Numbered from the stretch's first letter, positions 41,786 to 52,083 are shown. The stretch: DNA of 64,000 nt from Pseudomonas entomophila (GCF_018417595.1 NZ_CP070982.1:431001-495000); one strand, 5' to 3'. The notes: generated by a model not told the origin, from the letters alone. A program made the numbers and translations.

Positions 41786-43033
41786 ATGGCCATTGCAGTG
41801 CCCCTCAACGAAGGCGCAGGTCCAAGCCTCAAGCAGCGCCTCAAGCACGCCGAGCGGGTCAACCGCTGGAAGGCCCAGGCGTTGATCGCGCCGCTGGCGC
41901 TGTTCCTCCTGCTGGTGTTCCTGGTACCCATCGCGGCGCTGCTGTACAAGAGCGTCGGCAACCCCGAGGTGGTCGGTGGCCTGCCGCGTACCGTCGAAGC
42001 GGTGGCGCAATGGGATGGCAAGAGCCTGCCCGGCGAGGAGGTCTACAAGGCCCTGAGCCAGGACCTGGCCGAGTCGCGCAAGAACCAGACCCTGGGCGAT
42101 CTCTCCAAGCGGCTGAACATGGAGCTGGCCGGCTACCGCAGCCTGCTGGCCAAGACGGCGAGGGCGCTGCCGTTCAAGGAAGAGCCCGCCTCCTATAAAG
42201 AAGCCTTGCAGACGCTCGACGAGCGCTGGGGCGACCCTGCCTACTGGCAGGCGATCCGTCGCAACACCAGCAGCGTCACGCCGTTCTACCTGCTGGCCGC
42301 GCTGGACCACCGTATCGACGACCTGGGCGAGCTGGCCAAGGCCACTCCCGACCAGGCCATCTACCTCGACATCTTCGCCCGCACCCTGTGGATGGGCGTG
42401 GTGATCACCGTGATCTGCCTGGTGCTGGCCTATCCCCTGGCCTACCTGCTGGCCAACCTGCCGACCCGGCAGAGCAACCTGCTGATGATCCTGGTACTAC
42501 TGCCGTTCTGGACTTCGATCCTGGTGCGAGTGGCGGCGTGGATCGTGCTGTTGCAGTCGGGCGGCCTGATCAACAGCGCGCTGATGGCGATGGGCGTCAT
42601 CGACCAGCCGTTGGAGCTGGTGTTCAACCGCACCGGTGTGTACATCTCGATGGTGCACATCCTGCTGCCGTTCATGATCCTGCCGCTGTACAGCGTGATG
42701 AAGGGCATCTCGCCCAGCTACATGCGCGCGGCGATCTCCCTTGGTTGCCATCCGTTCGCCAGCTTCTGGCGGGTGTACTTCCCGCAGACCTACGCCGGTG
42801 TCGGTGCCGGTTGCCTGCTGGTGTTCATCCTGGCCATCGGCTACTACATCACCCCGGCACTGCTGGGCAGCCCGAACGACCAGATGGTCAGCTACTTCGT
42901 CGCCTTCTACACCAACACCAGCATCAACTGGGGCATGGCCACCGCGCTGGGCGGGCTGTTGCTGCTGGCAACCGTGCTGTTGTACCTGATCTATAGCTGG
43001 CTGGTCGGCGCGAGCCGCCTGCGCCTGAGCTGA
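41786..43033 (+). CDS. ABC transporter permease (PotB-like) with large periplasmic insert
   Basis: A 415-residue inner-membrane permease. The first membrane helix (ALIAPLALFLLLVFLVPIAAL, near 30-52) is followed by an unusually long hydrophilic region (about 53-190) before the standard permease helices. The EAA-type cytoplasmic loop is seen in YMRAAISLGCHPFASFWRVYFPQ. Most PotB/PotH proteins are about 290-320 residues, so the insert is notable. It is co-transcribed with the second permease. Confidence 0.93.
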   Translation: MAIAVPLNEGAGPSLKQRLKHAERVNRWKAQALIAPLALFLLLVFLVPIAALLYKSVGNPEVVGGLPRTVEAVAQWDGKSLPGEEVYKALSQDLAESRKNQTLGDLSKRLNMELAGYRSLLAKTARALPFKEEPASYKEALQTLDERWGDPAYWQAIRRNTSSVTPFYLLAALDHRIDDLGELAKATPDQAIYLDIFARTLWMGVVITVICLVLAYPLAYLLANLPTRQSNLLMILVLLPFWTSILVRVAAWIVLLQSGGLINSALMAMGVIDQPLELVFNRTGVYISMVHILLPFMILPLYSVMKGISPSYMRAAISLGCHPFASFWRVYFPQTYAGVGAGCLLVFILAIGYYITPALLGSPNDQMVSYFVAFYTNTSINWGMATALGGLLLLATVLLYLIYSWLVGASRLRLS

Positions 43034-43044
43034 GGAGCCCTGTC

Positions 43045-43872
43045 ATGCTGAGCCCCTATATGTCGCCCGTGGAGCGGGTGTGGTTCTACAGCCTGCGCAT
43101 CCTGTGCGGGTTGATCCTGCTGTTCCTGGTATTGCCGGTGCTGGTCATCGTGCCGTTATCGTTCAACAGCGGGAGTTTCCTGGTCTATCCGCTGCAAGGC
43201 TTCTCGCTGCACTGGTACCAGGACTTCTTCGGCTCCGCCGAGTGGATGCGCGCACTGAAGAACAGCATCATCGTCGCCCCGGCGGCCACGGTGCTGGCCA
43301 TGGTATTCGGCACCCTGGCCTCGATCGGCCTGACCCGGGGCGACTTCCCCGGCAAGTCGCTGGTGATGGCATTGGTGATCTCACCGATGGTGGTACCGGT
43401 GGTGATCATCGGTGTGGCCAGCTACCTGTTCTTCGCGCCGCTGGGCATGGGCAACAGCTTCGTCTCGCTGATCCTGGTGCATGCGGTGCTGGGTGTGCCG
43501 TTCGTGATCATTACCGTGTCGGCCACGTTGCAGGGCTTCAACTACAACCTGGTGCGTGCGGCGGCCAGCCTTGGGGCTTCGCCATTGCTGACCTTCCGTC
43601 GGGTGACATTGCCGCTGATTGCGCCGGGGGTGATCTCCGGGGCGCTGTTCGCCTTCGCCACTTCGTTCGATGAGGTGGTGGTGACCCTGTTCCTCGCCGG
43701 GCCGGAGCAGGCGACCCTGCCACGGCAGATGTTCAGCGGCATTCGCGAGAACCTGAGCCCGACCATCGCGGCGGCGGCCACCTTGCTGATCGCGTTCTCG
43801 GTGATCCTGTTGCTGACCCTGGAGTGGTTGCGTGGGCGCAGCGAGAAGCTGAGGACTCAGCAACCGGCTTGA
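43045..43872 (+). CDS. ABC transporter permease (PotC-like)
   Basis: A 275-residue permease with six predicted membrane helices and the EAA-type loop (LVRAAASLGASPLLTFRRVTLPLI). It is the last gene of the four-gene polyamine-type ABC operon, 11 bases after the first permease. A REP-like pair follows it. Confidence 0.95.
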   Translation: MLSPYMSPVERVWFYSLRILCGLILLFLVLPVLVIVPLSFNSGSFLVYPLQGFSLHWYQDFFGSAEWMRALKNSIIVAPAATVLAMVFGTLASIGLTRGDFPGKSLVMALVISPMVVPVVIIGVASYLFFAPLGMGNSFVSLILVHAVLGVPFVIITVSATLQGFNYNLVRAAASLGASPLLTFRRVTLPLIAPGVISGALFAFATSFDEVVVTLFLAGPEQATLPRQMFSGIRENLSPTIAAAATLLIAFSVILLLTLEWLRGRSEKLRTQQPA

Positions 43873-43896
43873 TCTTCCGTTGCGTGTAGCTGCCTT

Positions 43897-43978
43897 GTCG
43901 CGGCTAAAGCCGCTCCCACAGGATTTGTGCAGTTCTCGAGAAATGTGCGCTGCCTGTGGGAGCGGCTTTAGCCGCGAA
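43897..43978. repeat. REP-like inverted pair (GCGGCTAAAGCCGC family)
   Basis: Two inverted copies lie between the permease gene and rpe, related to the units at 1.0, 39.3 and 47.1 kb. Confidence 0.85.
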
Positions 43979-44067
43979 GTGGCCGGCACAGATTGATACC
44001 AATCAGCCCCGATCCGCTTCCCTGGGGTACAATGCGCGCCACCGTGATTTCCGCCAACAGGTGCGCC

Positions 44068-44742
44068 ATGCAGCCCTACGCTATTGCCCCCTCCATTCTT
44101 TCCGCCGATTTCGCCCGCCTGGGCGAGGACGTCGACAAGGTTCTGGCCGCCGGGGCCGACATCGTCCACTTCGATGTCATGGATAACCACTACGTCCCGA
44201 ACCTGACCATCGGCCCGATGGTCTGCAGCGCGCTGCGCAAGTACGGCGTGACCGCGCCGATCGACGTGCACCTGATGGTCAGCCCGGTCGACCGCATCAT
44301 CGGCGACTTCATCGAGGCCGGCGCCACCTACATCACCTTCCACCCGGAAGCCTCGCAGCACATCGACCGCTCGCTGCAACTGATCCGCGACGGCGGCTGC
44401 AAGGCCGGCCTGGTGTTCAACCCGGCGACCGGCCTGGACGCCTTGAAGTACGTGATGGACAAGGTCGACATGGTCCTGCTGATGAGCGTCAACCCAGGCT
44501 TCGGCGGGCAGAAGTTCATCCCTGGCACCCTCGACAAGCTGCGTGAAGCCCGCGCTCTGATCGACGCCAGCGGCCGGGATATCCGCCTGGAGATTGATGG
44601 CGGCGTCAACGTCAACAACATCCGCGAGATCACCGCCGCCGGCGCTGACACCTTCGTGGCGGGATCGGCGATCTTCAACGCCCCGGACTACAAGGAAGTT
44701 ATCGACAAGATGCGTGCCGAAATGGCGCTGGCCCGCGCATGA
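44068..44742 (+). CDS. rpe: Ribulose-phosphate 3-epimerase
   Basis: A 224-residue TIM-barrel epimerase interconverting ribulose-5-phosphate and xylulose-5-phosphate in the pentose phosphate pathway. Signatures present are [40 protein letters not shown]-like [11 protein letters not shown], and [13 protein letters not shown]. The ATG at 44068 matches the family start. It overlaps gph by four bases (ATGA). Confidence 0.98.
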   Translation: MQPYAIAPSILSADFARLGEDVDKVLAAGADIVHFDVMDNHYVPNLTIGPMVCSALRKYGVTAPIDVHLMVSPVDRIIGDFIEAGATYITFHPEASQHIDRSLQLIRDGGCKAGLVFNPATGLDALKYVMDKVDMVLLMSVNPGFGGQKFIPGTLDKLREARALIDASGRDIRLEIDGGVNVNNIREITAAGADTFVAGSAIFNAPDYKEVIDKMRAEMALARA

Positions 44743-45557
44743 GCGGCTTCGAGCAGCTGTTCCCGGGGACGCTGCCCAGGCTGGTGATGTTCGATCTGGA
44801 TGGCACCCTGATCGACTCGGTCCCCGACCTGGCCGCAGCCGTCGACCGCATGCTGCTCGAACTCGGGCGCCCGCCTGCCGGGCTCGACGCCGTGCGCCAC
44901 TGGGTGGGCAACGGTGCCCAGGTGCTGGTGCGCCGGGCGCTGGCCGGCGGCATCGAACACGATACCGTGGATGACGAACTGGCCGAACGTGCCCTGGCCC
45001 TGTTCATGGAGGCCTACGCCGAGAGCCACGAGCTGACGGTCGTCTACCCCGGTGTGCGCGACACCCTGCGCTGGCTGAGCAAGCAGGGTGTGGAAATGGC
45101 CCTGATCACCAACAAACCGGAGCGCTTCGTCGCGCCCCTGCTTGACCAGATGAAGATCGGCCGCTACTTCCGCTGGATCATCGGTGGCGACACCCTGCCA
45201 CAGAAGAAACCCGATCCCGCGGCCTTGCTGTTTGTCATGAAGATGGCTGGCGTTGCCCCGGAACAGTCGCTGTTCATCGGCGATTCGCGCAGTGACGTGC
45301 TGGCGGCCAAGGCAGCCGGGGTCAAGTGCGTCGGCCTTAGCTATGGCTACAACCACGGCCGCCCCATCGACGATGAATCCCCCAGCCTGGTGATTGATGA
45401 TCTGCGCCGCCTGCTGCCCGGTTGCGTAGTCACCGACACTGGGATAACGTTGGCGGACCTTCAAGCCCCGCAAAGCAGAGACAACAACGTGGTGGTCACT
45501 GGCAAATTCTGGATGAAAGTCATCAAGGCCCTGGCCCGCTGGCGCTGGCGCGCCTGA
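44739..45557 (+). CDS. gph: Phosphoglycolate phosphatase Gph (reads in frame through the trpE leader peptide)
   Basis: A 272-residue HAD phosphatase that removes phosphoglycolate. HAD motifs are [29 protein letters not shown] and [12 protein letters not shown]. The domain is essentially complete by about residue 228. The remaining ~45 residues are a linker followed by [14 protein letters not shown], which is the trpE leader peptide in the same frame. The gph stop is therefore the leader's stop. This couples gph to trpE both by position and by shared codons. Confidence 0.95.
   Translation: MSGFEQLFPGTLPRLVMFDLDGTLIDSVPDLAAAVDRMLLELGRPPAGLDAVRHWVGNGAQVLVRRALAGGIEHDTVDDELAERALALFMEAYAESHELTVVYPGVRDTLRWLSKQGVEMALITNKPERFVAPLLDQMKIGRYFRWIIGGDTLPQKKPDPAALLFVMKMAGVAPEQSLFIGDSRSDVLAAKAAGVKCVGLSYGYNHGRPIDDESPSLVIDDLRRLLPGCVVTDTGITLADLQAPQSRDNNVVVTGKFWMKVIKALARWRWRA
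45513..45557 (+). CDS. trpL: trpE leader peptide (attenuator), nested in frame in gph
   Basis: A 14-residue frame, [14 protein letters not shown], with two Trp codons separated by one Arg codon just before the stop, as expected for ribosome-stalling control. It lies 70 bases upstream of trpE. A nearly identical peptide precedes trpG. Attenuation of trpE and trpGDC has been described in P. putida, which supports the reading. No strong ribosome site is visible for its own start. Confidence 0.8.
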   Translation: MKVIKALARWRWRA

Positions 45558-45566
45558 CTCCCGCTC

Positions 45567-45582
45567 GCCGGCACCTGCCGGC
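45567..45582 (+). promoter_or_regulatory. trpE attenuator stem-loop
   Basis: A perfect GCCGGC-ACCT-GCCGGC hairpin lies ten bases past the leader stop, followed by CCGTCCGC rather than a T-run. The equivalent hairpin follows the trpG leader. It is a likely alternative structure of the attenuator. Without poly-U the termination mechanism is unclear. Confidence 0.6.
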
Positions 45583-45627
45583 CCGTCCGCTTGCCCGACC
45601 CCATTGCTGCTTGCCACGAGGCTACAC

Positions 45628-47106
45628 ATGACCCGCGAAGAATTCCTGCGCCTGGCCGCTGCCGGCTATAACCGCATTCCCCTGGCCTGCGAAACCCTGG
45701 CCGATTTCGACACCCCGCTGTCGATCTACCTGAAGCTCGCCGACCAACCCAACTCCTACCTGCTCGAGTCCGTGCAGGGCGGGGAAAAATGGGGCCGTTA
45801 CTCGATGATCGGGCTGCCGTCGCGCACCGTGATGCGCGTGCATGGCTATCACGTCAGCATCCTGCAGGATGGCGTCGAAGTGGAAAGCCACGATGTCGAA
45901 GACCCACTGGCCTTCGTCGAGGCATTCAAGGACCGTTACAAGGTCGCCGACATTCCTGGCCTTCCGCGCTTCAACGGTGGCCTGGTGGGTTACTTCGGCT
46001 ATGACTGTGTGCGCTACGTCGAGAAACGCCTGGGCGCCAGCCCCAACCCGGATCCGCTTGGGGTGCCGGATATCCTGCTGATGGTGTCCGATGCCGTGGT
46101 GGTGTTCGACAACCTGGCGGGCAAGATGCACGCGATCGTCCTGGTCGACCCAACCGAAGAGCAAGCGTTCGAGAATGGCAAGGCACGCCTGGAAGGGCTG
46201 CTGGACAAGCTGCGTCAGCCGATCACCCCGCGCCGTGGCCTGGACCTCAGCGGGCCCATGGCCGCCGAGCCCGAATTTCGCTCCAGCTATACCCGCGCCG
46301 ACTACGAGAACGCGGTGGGCCGCATCAAGGAGTACATTCTCGCCGGTGATTGCATGCAGGTGGTGCCGTCGCAGCGCATGTCCATCGACTTCAAGGCCGC
46401 GCCCATCGACCTGTACCGCGCGCTACGCTGCTTCAACCCAACGCCATACATGTACTTCTTCAACTTCGGTGACTTCCACGTAGTGGGCAGCTCCCCCGAA
46501 GTGCTGGTGCGTGTCGAGGACAACCTGGTCACTGTGCGCCCGATCGCCGGTACCCGCCCACGTGGTGCCACCGAAGAAGCCGACCGCGCCCTGGAAGACG
46601 ATCTGCTGTCGGATGACAAGGAGATCGCCGAGCATCTGATGCTGATCGACCTGGGTCGCAACGATGTTGGCCGGGTGTCTGCCACTGGCAGCGTGCGCCT
46701 GACCGAGAAGATGGTGATCGAGCGCTATTCCAACGTCATGCACATCGTCTCCAACGTCACCGGCCAGCTGCGTGAAGGGCTGACGGCGATGGATGCGCTG
46801 CGGGCGATCTTGCCCGCGGGCACCTTGTCCGGTGCGCCGAAGATCCGTGCCATGGAGATCATCGACGAACTGGAGCCGGTCAAGCGTGGTGTCTATGGTG
46901 GCGCCGTGGGCTACTTCGCCTGGAACGGCAACATGGATACCGCCATCGCCATTCGTACCGCAGTGATCAAGGACGGTGAACTGCATGTACAGGCCGGTGG
47001 CGGCATCGTCGCCGACTCGGTGCCGGCGCTGGAGTGGGAAGAGACCATCAACAAGCGCCGGGCAATGTTCCGTGCCGTGGCGTTGGCTGAGCAGACTTCG
47101 AAATAA
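45628..47106 (+). CDS. trpE: Anthranilate synthase component I TrpE
   Basis: A 492-residue enzyme that makes anthranilate from chorismate with TrpG-supplied ammonia, the first committed step to tryptophan. The feedback-site motif [15 protein letters not shown] is present, and the catalytic C-terminal segment includes [20 protein letters not shown] and [11 protein letters not shown]. The ATG at 45628 gives [10 protein letters not shown]. It is preceded by the leader peptide and a GC hairpin. TrpG is encoded 2.4 kb away in a separate unit. Confidence 0.98.
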   Translation: MTREEFLRLAAAGYNRIPLACETLADFDTPLSIYLKLADQPNSYLLESVQGGEKWGRYSMIGLPSRTVMRVHGYHVSILQDGVEVESHDVEDPLAFVEAFKDRYKVADIPGLPRFNGGLVGYFGYDCVRYVEKRLGASPNPDPLGVPDILLMVSDAVVVFDNLAGKMHAIVLVDPTEEQAFENGKARLEGLLDKLRQPITPRRGLDLSGPMAAEPEFRSSYTRADYENAVGRIKEYILAGDCMQVVPSQRMSIDFKAAPIDLYRALRCFNPTPYMYFFNFGDFHVVGSSPEVLVRVEDNLVTVRPIAGTRPRGATEEADRALEDDLLSDDKEIAEHLMLIDLGRNDVGRVSATGSVRLTEKMVIERYSNVMHIVSNVTGQLREGLTAMDALRAILPAGTLSGAPKIRAMEIIDELEPVKRGVYGGAVGYFAWNGNMDTAIAIRTAVIKDGELHVQAGGGIVADSVPALEWEETINKRRAMFRAVALAEQTSK

Positions 47107-47127
47107 GCATTGGGAACAGAACTCACT

Positions 47128-47209
47128 GTAGGAGCGGCTTTAGCCGCGATTTAGGCAACGCGGTATCGGATCCCCGCCTTGCAGTGATCGCGGCTAAAGC
47201 CGCTCCTAC
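47128..47209. repeat. REP-like inverted pair after trpE
   Basis: Inverted GTAGGAGCGGCTTTAGCCGCGAT-type units, the same family as at 1.0 and 39.3 kb, lie between the convergent trpE and esterase genes. Confidence 0.85.
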
Positions 47210-47248
47210 AGAGGTCGTGCCAAGTCGGTTGCGGTGTTATCCATCAAG

Positions 47249-47266
47249 GCCGGCTTGCCGGCGAAC
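47249..47266. repeat. Single REP unit after the esterase gene
   Basis: One copy of GCCGGCTTGCCGGCGAAC lies seven bases beyond the esterase stop. It is the same unit as the REPs at 18.3, 26.4 and 41.7 kb. Confidence 0.75.
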
Positions 47267-47272
47267 CACCAG

Positions 47273-49174
47273 TCAGAAATCTACACTCACCGCCAGGCTC
47301 ACCCCCTGCTGCCTCAGCTCGTCACTCTTGCGCCAGTTGTAGTTCCCCCGCAGGTTAACCCCTGACACCAGTTCATGAGTCACCCCCAGGCTGGCGCGGG
47401 TCAGGTTGCTGTGTGGCGTGTAGCCGGTCAGGGTGAAGTCGTTGGCCGGCAGTGTGGTCAGGCGCATGGTCAGGTCCTGCTGGTCATCCTCGAACTCATG
47501 CTCCCGGGCGACTTCGGCGAACAGCTTCGTGCCCGGCAATACCTGCACGCTACCCAGCATCCCGACGCCCAGGCGCCGTGACGTGCGTTCCTGGTCATCG
47601 AAGCCAAGTGCGGTAGAGCGACCACTTTTCTCGTCATAGCCATCCACCTTGACCCGCGCATAGTCGGCGCTGACGAACGGCGCCAGCTGCCACTCGCTGC
47701 CCTCGGCGGCCAGGTTGTAGCCCAGGCGGCCGGTGACGGCCCAGGTCTCGCCGTCGGTGTCGCCTTTTTCGCTGCGATCGTTTACGCCCAGGGCGAAAGT
47801 GCGCTTGAGGTCCCGGTAGTCCAGGTGCCCGGCAGTCAAGGCCGCATCGGCCCACCAGCGGTCCTGGCGGTACTGGGCGAAGGCGCTGGCAAGGTAGCTG
47901 TCGAGCTTGTAGTCCGAATCCTGCTGGCCCACTTCGAGCTTCTGCCGGTATACGCCAGCTGCCAGCCCAAGGCGCCAGGCGTCGTCAACCCGGTAGCTGC
48001 CACCCAGGGTCAGGTTGTAGCCCCGGCCATCACCGCTGGCAGCGCTGCGTTGGCTGCCGAAGTCCAGATCCTGCGCGCCAGTGGCGACGAAGGCCTGCCA
48101 CTGGCCGACCGCTTGCCAGGGTGTTTGCCACTGGTTGCGCAACTCATCCTGGTGGGCGCGAACGCTGGCGTGCGCCATTTCTGGCAGAAGCGTCAGCTCC
48201 CACGGCGCGGCGAGAATTGAATAGCCGTAGTCGGCGATCAGTTGCTGGCCGGCGATGGTCGGGTGCACGGAGTCGTTGAACAGCAGCTTGGTCGGGTCGG
48301 GCGTCGTGCCGTTGGCACCATAGACCGGGTTGCCTACGCAGTTGCCGCCGCTGTAGCAGGAGCCGACCAGGTTCTGGCCAGTGGCCAGGCCGAACTGTGC
48401 TGGGTTGGCCAGGGCTTCCTGGAGCAGCACCGGTATGTTCAGGGGAATGATCTCGGCATTGATGCCAGCAAGCTGGCTGACCAGCGACTGGTTGAACACG
48501 TTGGACAGCTGCGAGAGAGGGCCCTGCTGTGGGGTGCCGCTGAAGCTCGGGGTCTGGCCCAGGTCAGGTAGCAGCCACACCATGATGTAGCGTGCGCCTG
48601 CCTGTTGCAGCGCCTGGGCACTGGCAGCCAAGCGGGCACCTGAAGCGGCGGCGGTGGCCGGGCTGGTGACCAGCCCCTGAAGGAAGTCGTTGCCGCCACC
48701 CGTCAGGTAGTACAAGGCGTTCGGGTCGGCGCCCAGGCCGTTGGCCAGATAGCCGGGGCGTTCGCGCAGGACCGTGCCGGCGTTGGGTTGCCCAGGTGGA
48801 ATGACCGCTTTCGAGGTGGTGGTGATCGAGTCGAGGATCTGTTGCGTGGTGTAGCCGCCCACCGCCCAGTTGTTACCGTCCGGCAAGCCCTGCAAGAGAT
48901 TGCCGATCGATGTGGAGGGGCCCAGTGAAGTGTCGCTCAAGCCCAGCCGACCACCGAGGATCATGGGTGACACCGGCGCATAATTGCCGTTGGCGTCGCG
49001 GTTGGTGAAGCGCATGCCTGCAGTGCCACCGGTCAGGTCGGGAAATTGCCCGGCGTCGCTGAGGCTGTCGCCGAAGACAATCAGGGAGCTATAAGGGGAG
49101 GGCGCCGCCATGGCCTGGCTGCTGGTGAACACGAGGGCACCAAGTAAAGTACGCAGGAAGGGAGCCTTGAGCAT
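47273..49174 (-). CDS. estP: GDSL-type esterase autotransporter (EstP/EstA-like)
   Basis: A 633-residue outer-membrane autotransporter. It has a signal peptide ([15 protein letters not shown]), a passenger GDSL hydrolase domain with all blocks visible ([12 protein letters not shown] with Ser, GGGNDFLQ with Asn, [11 protein letters not shown] with Asp/His), and a C-terminal beta-barrel (about 355-633) ending in Phe. It hydrolyses short-chain esters at the cell surface. It sits on the opposite strand between trpE and the trpGDC operon. Confidence 0.94.
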   Translation of the reverse strand: MLKAPFLRTLLGALVFTSSQAMAAPSPYSSLIVFGDSLSDAGQFPDLTGGTAGMRFTNRDANGNYAPVSPMILGGRLGLSDTSLGPSTSIGNLLQGLPDGNNWAVGGYTTQQILDSITTTSKAVIPPGQPNAGTVLRERPGYLANGLGADPNALYYLTGGGNDFLQGLVTSPATAAASGARLAASAQALQQAGARYIMVWLLPDLGQTPSFSGTPQQGPLSQLSNVFNQSLVSQLAGINAEIIPLNIPVLLQEALANPAQFGLATGQNLVGSCYSGGNCVGNPVYGANGTTPDPTKLLFNDSVHPTIAGQQLIADYGYSILAAPWELTLLPEMAHASVRAHQDELRNQWQTPWQAVGQWQAFVATGAQDLDFGSQRSAASGDGRGYNLTLGGSYRVDDAWRLGLAAGVYRQKLEVGQQDSDYKLDSYLASAFAQYRQDRWWADAALTAGHLDYRDLKRTFALGVNDRSEKGDTDGETWAVTGRLGYNLAAEGSEWQLAPFVSADYARVKVDGYDEKSGRSTALGFDDQERTSRRLGVGMLGSVQVLPGTKLFAEVAREHEFEDDQQDLTMRLTTLPANDFTLTGYTPHSNLTRASLGVTHELVSGVNLRGNYNWRKSDELRQQGVSLAVSVDF

Positions 49175-49361
49175 GCAGGGATATCCTTTTCATTGTTTTT
49201 ATCGGAACAAGCCGAATGACCTTAGCAAATTCCCGGTCTTTGCCTACCGTTCCATTCGTTTCCCCGTGTTTACGGGCATATTGCGCCCGCCGTCACGGTA
49301 GGCTACTGTGCCGGAACGTATGAACGAGACCTACCCTGTGTTGATCGTCAGCAAACTCTTG

Positions 49362-49406
49362 ATGCACGTGATCAAGGCCATCGCCCGTTGGCGTTGGCGC
49401 GCCTGA
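49362..49406 (+). CDS. trpL: trpGDC leader peptide (attenuator)
   Basis: A 14-residue frame, [14 protein letters not shown], differs from the trpE leader at only two positions and carries the same Trp-Arg-Trp. An in-frame ATG at 49320 could extend it to 28 residues. It stands 145 bases upstream of trpG. The two leaders look like duplicates that survived the separation of trpE from trpGDC. Confidence 0.75.
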   Translation: MHVIKAIARWRWRA

Positions 49407-49417
49407 CTTTATCTCTT

Positions 49418-49432
49418 GCCGGTTTACCCGGC
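49418..49432 (+). promoter_or_regulatory. trpGDC attenuator stem-loop
   Basis: A GCCGG-TTTAC-CCGGC hairpin lies 11 bases past the leader stop and is followed by CCGTCCCC. It corresponds to the trpE attenuator hairpin and likewise lacks a poly-U tail. Confidence 0.55.
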
Positions 49433-49551
49433 CCGTCCCCGTTTGCCTTCCGTTCGTTTCACCTGCCGCCTTGTTGCGCACCTGTTCGCGCACCTGTGAT
49501 CGGCAGTGGAAGGCTCGAATCAAAAGTCAGTCTTCAAGAGGTTCGTTCCAG

Positions 49552-50145
49552 ATGTTACTGATGATCGACAACTACGACTCCTTCACCTACAACGTCGTGC
49601 AGTACCTCGGCGAGCTGGGTGCCGAGGTCAAGGTCATTCGCAACGACGAAATGACCATCGCCCAGATCGAAGCCCTCAACCCCGAGCGCATCGTCGTCTC
49701 CCCCGGCCCTTGCACGCCCAGCGAGGCGGGTGTGTCCATCGAGGCCATCCTTCATTTCGCCGGCAAGCTGCCCATCCTGGGCGTCTGCCTCGGCCACCAG
49801 TCCATCGGCCAGGCCTTCGGTGGTGACGTGGTGCGCGCACGCCAGGTGATGCACGGCAAGACCAGCCCGGTGCTCCACCGCGACCTGGGCGTGTTCGCCG
49901 GGTTGAACAACCCGCTCACCGTCACGCGCTATCACTCGCTGGTGGTCAAGCGCGAAACGCTGCCAGATTGCCTGGAAGTCACGGCCTGGACTGCCCACGA
50001 AGACGGCTCGGTCGACGAGATCATGGGCCTGCGTCACAAGACGCTGAATGTGGAAGGGGTACAGTTCCACCCCGAGTCCATTCTCACCGAGCAGGGCCAT
50101 GAACTGTTCGCCAACTTCCTCAAGCAGACCGGCGGCCGCCGTTAA
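49552..50145 (+). CDS. trpG: Anthranilate synthase component II TrpG
   Basis: A 197-residue class I glutamine amidotransferase that supplies ammonia to TrpE. The nucleophile cysteine is in GVCLGHQ and the His-Glu pair in FHPES. The ATG at 49552 ([14 protein letters not shown]) is the family start; the open frame extends 27 codons upstream. It heads the trpG-trpD-trpC operon. Confidence 0.98.
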   Translation: MLLMIDNYDSFTYNVVQYLGELGAEVKVIRNDEMTIAQIEALNPERIVVSPGPCTPSEAGVSIEAILHFAGKLPILGVCLGHQSIGQAFGGDVVRARQVMHGKTSPVLHRDLGVFAGLNNPLTVTRYHSLVVKRETLPDCLEVTAWTAHEDGSVDEIMGLRHKTLNVEGVQFHPESILTEQGHELFANFLKQTGGRR

Positions 50146-50154
50146 GGATCGATC

Positions 50155-51204
50155 ATGGATATCAAGAGCGCGTTGAGCCGTATCGTCGGCCACCTGGACC
50201 TGTCCACCGAGGAAATGCGCGACGTCATGCGCCAGATCATGACCGGCCAGTGCAGCGAGGCGCAGATCGGCGCCTTCCTCATGGGCATGCGCATGAAGAG
50301 CGAAAGCATCGACGAGATCGTCGGCGCGGTGTCGGTGATGCGTGAGCTGGCCGACAAGGTCGAGCTCAAGAGCCTTGACGGCGTGGTCGACATCGTCGGC
50401 ACCGGCGGCGATGGCGCCAACATCTTCAACGTGTCCACCGCGTCGGCCTTCGTTATCGCGGCGGCCGGTTGCACGGTGGCCAAGCACGGCAACCGCGCGG
50501 TTTCCGGCAAGAGCGGCAGCGCTGACCTGCTGGAGGCGGCGGGCATCTACCTGAACCTGACGCCGGTCCAGGTGGCGCGTTGCATCGACAGCCTGGGCAT
50601 CGGTTTCATGTTCGCCCAGACCCACCACAGCGCCATGAAGCACGCGGCCGGCCCGCGTCGTGATCTGGGCCTGCGTACGTTGTTCAACATGCTCGGCCCG
50701 CTTACGAATCCGGCCGGTGTGAAACACCAGGTGGTCGGGGTCTTCACGCAAGCCCTGTGCCGCCCACTGGCCGAAGTGCTGCAGCGTCTGGGCAGCAAGC
50801 ATGTGCTGGTGGTGCATTCGAAGGACGGCCTGGACGAGTTCAGCCTGGCTGCGCCGACCTTCGTCGCCGAACTGAAGAATGACCAGATCACCGAGTACTG
50901 GGTCGAACCGGAAGATCTCGGCATGAAAAGCCAGAGCCTGCATGGCTTGGCCGTCGAAGGCCCGCAAGCGTCGCTGGAGCTGATCCGTGACGCGCTGGGC
51001 AGGCGCAAGACCGAGAACGGGCAGAAGGCCGCCGAGATGATCGTACTCAACGCGGGCGCCGCCCTGTATGCCGCCGATCATGCGATGACCCTGGCACAAG
51101 GTGTGGAACTGGCCCATGACGTGCTGCACACCGGGCTGGCCTGGGAAAAACTGCAGGAGCTGGGTGCGTTTACCGCGGTATTCAAGGTGGAGAACGAAGC
51201 ATGA
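50155..51204 (+). CDS. trpD: Anthranilate phosphoribosyltransferase TrpD
   Basis: A 349-residue enzyme that transfers phosphoribosyl from PRPP to anthranilate. The Gly-rich PRPP motif [14 protein letters not shown] and the anthranilate-site segment [16 protein letters not shown] are present. It lies nine bases after trpG and overlaps trpC by four bases. Confidence 0.98.
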   Translation: MDIKSALSRIVGHLDLSTEEMRDVMRQIMTGQCSEAQIGAFLMGMRMKSESIDEIVGAVSVMRELADKVELKSLDGVVDIVGTGGDGANIFNVSTASAFVIAAAGCTVAKHGNRAVSGKSGSADLLEAAGIYLNLTPVQVARCIDSLGIGFMFAQTHHSAMKHAAGPRRDLGLRTLFNMLGPLTNPAGVKHQVVGVFTQALCRPLAEVLQRLGSKHVLVVHSKDGLDEFSLAAPTFVAELKNDQITEYWVEPEDLGMKSQSLHGLAVEGPQASLELIRDALGRRKTENGQKAAEMIVLNAGAALYAADHAMTLAQGVELAHDVLHTGLAWEKLQELGAFTAVFKVENEA

Positions 51205-52037
51205 GTGTCCCGACGGTGCTGGAAAGGATCATCGCCCGCAAGTTCCAGGAAGTGGCCGAGCGTAGCGCACGCGTCAGCCTCGCCGAGCTCGAGGCCATGG
51301 CCAAGGTGGCCGATGCGCCGCGTGGCTTTGCCAACGCCCTGATCGAGCAGGCCAAGCGCAAGAAACCGGCGGTGATTGCCGAGATCAAGAAGGCCTCGCC
51401 CAGCAAGGGCGTGATCCGCGAAAACTTCGTGCCGGCGGAGATTGCCGTCAGCTACGAGAAGGGCGGTGCGACCTGCCTTTCCGTGTTGACCGACGTGGAT
51501 TACTTCCAAGGTGCCGACGTCTATCTGCAACAGGCCCGTGCCGCGGTTTCGTTGCCGGTGATCCGCAAGGACTTCATGGTCGACCCGTACCAGATCGTCG
51601 AAGCCCGAGCCCTGGGTGCCGACTGCGTGCTGCTGATTGTTTCGGCGCTTGACGATGTAAAAATGGCCGAGCTGGCTGCCACGGCCAAGGATGTCGGTCT
51701 CGATGTGCTGGTGGAAGTGCACGACGGTGATGAGCTGGAGCGTGCGTTGAAAACCCTCGACACGCCACTGGTCGGGGTCAACAACCGCAACCTGCACACC
51801 TTCGAGGTCAGCCTCGAGACCACCCTTGACCTGTTGCCGCGCATCCCACGTGATCGCCTGGCCATCACCGAGAGCGGCATCCTCAACCGTGCCGATGTCG
51901 AGCTGATGGAAATCAACGAGGTGTATTCGTTCCTGGTCGGTGAAGCCTTCATGCGCGCCGAGCAGCCGGGGCTGGAGTTGCAACGGCTGTTCTTCCCGGA
52001 CCAGGTGAAGAAAACCGTGGTTCAGCCACTGGACTGA
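51201..52037 (+). CDS. trpC: Indole-3-glycerol phosphate synthase TrpC
   Basis: A 278-residue TIM-barrel enzyme, monofunctional as in other pseudomonads, with no fused TrpF domain. The catalytic signature KKASPSKG is present, as are [15 protein letters not shown] and the GVNNRNL segment. The start overlaps trpD (ATGA). A strong terminator follows. Confidence 0.98.
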   Translation: MSVPTVLERIIARKFQEVAERSARVSLAELEAMAKVADAPRGFANALIEQAKRKKPAVIAEIKKASPSKGVIRENFVPAEIAVSYEKGGATCLSVLTDVDYFQGADVYLQQARAAVSLPVIRKDFMVDPYQIVEARALGADCVLLIVSALDDVKMAELAATAKDVGLDVLVEVHDGDELERALKTLDTPLVGVNNRNLHTFEVSLETTLDLLPRIPRDRLAITESGILNRADVELMEINEVYSFLVGEAFMRAEQPGLELQRLFFPDQVKKTVVQPLD

Positions 52038-52045
52038 TCGAGTCG

Positions 52046-52072
52046 AAGCCGGCGTTTGCCGGCTTTTTTGTT
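52046..52072 (+). terminator. Rho-independent terminator of trpGDC
   Basis: A perfect AAGCCGGC-GTTT-GCCGGCTT hairpin is followed by TTTTGTTTG just past the trpC stop. Confidence 0.92.
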
Positions 52073-52083
52073 TGTATGCCATG

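Noticed and set aside
49555..51129. Minus-strand frame of 524 codons opposite trpG-trpD
   Set aside because: It is a shadow of two well-conserved trp genes, with no plausible product.
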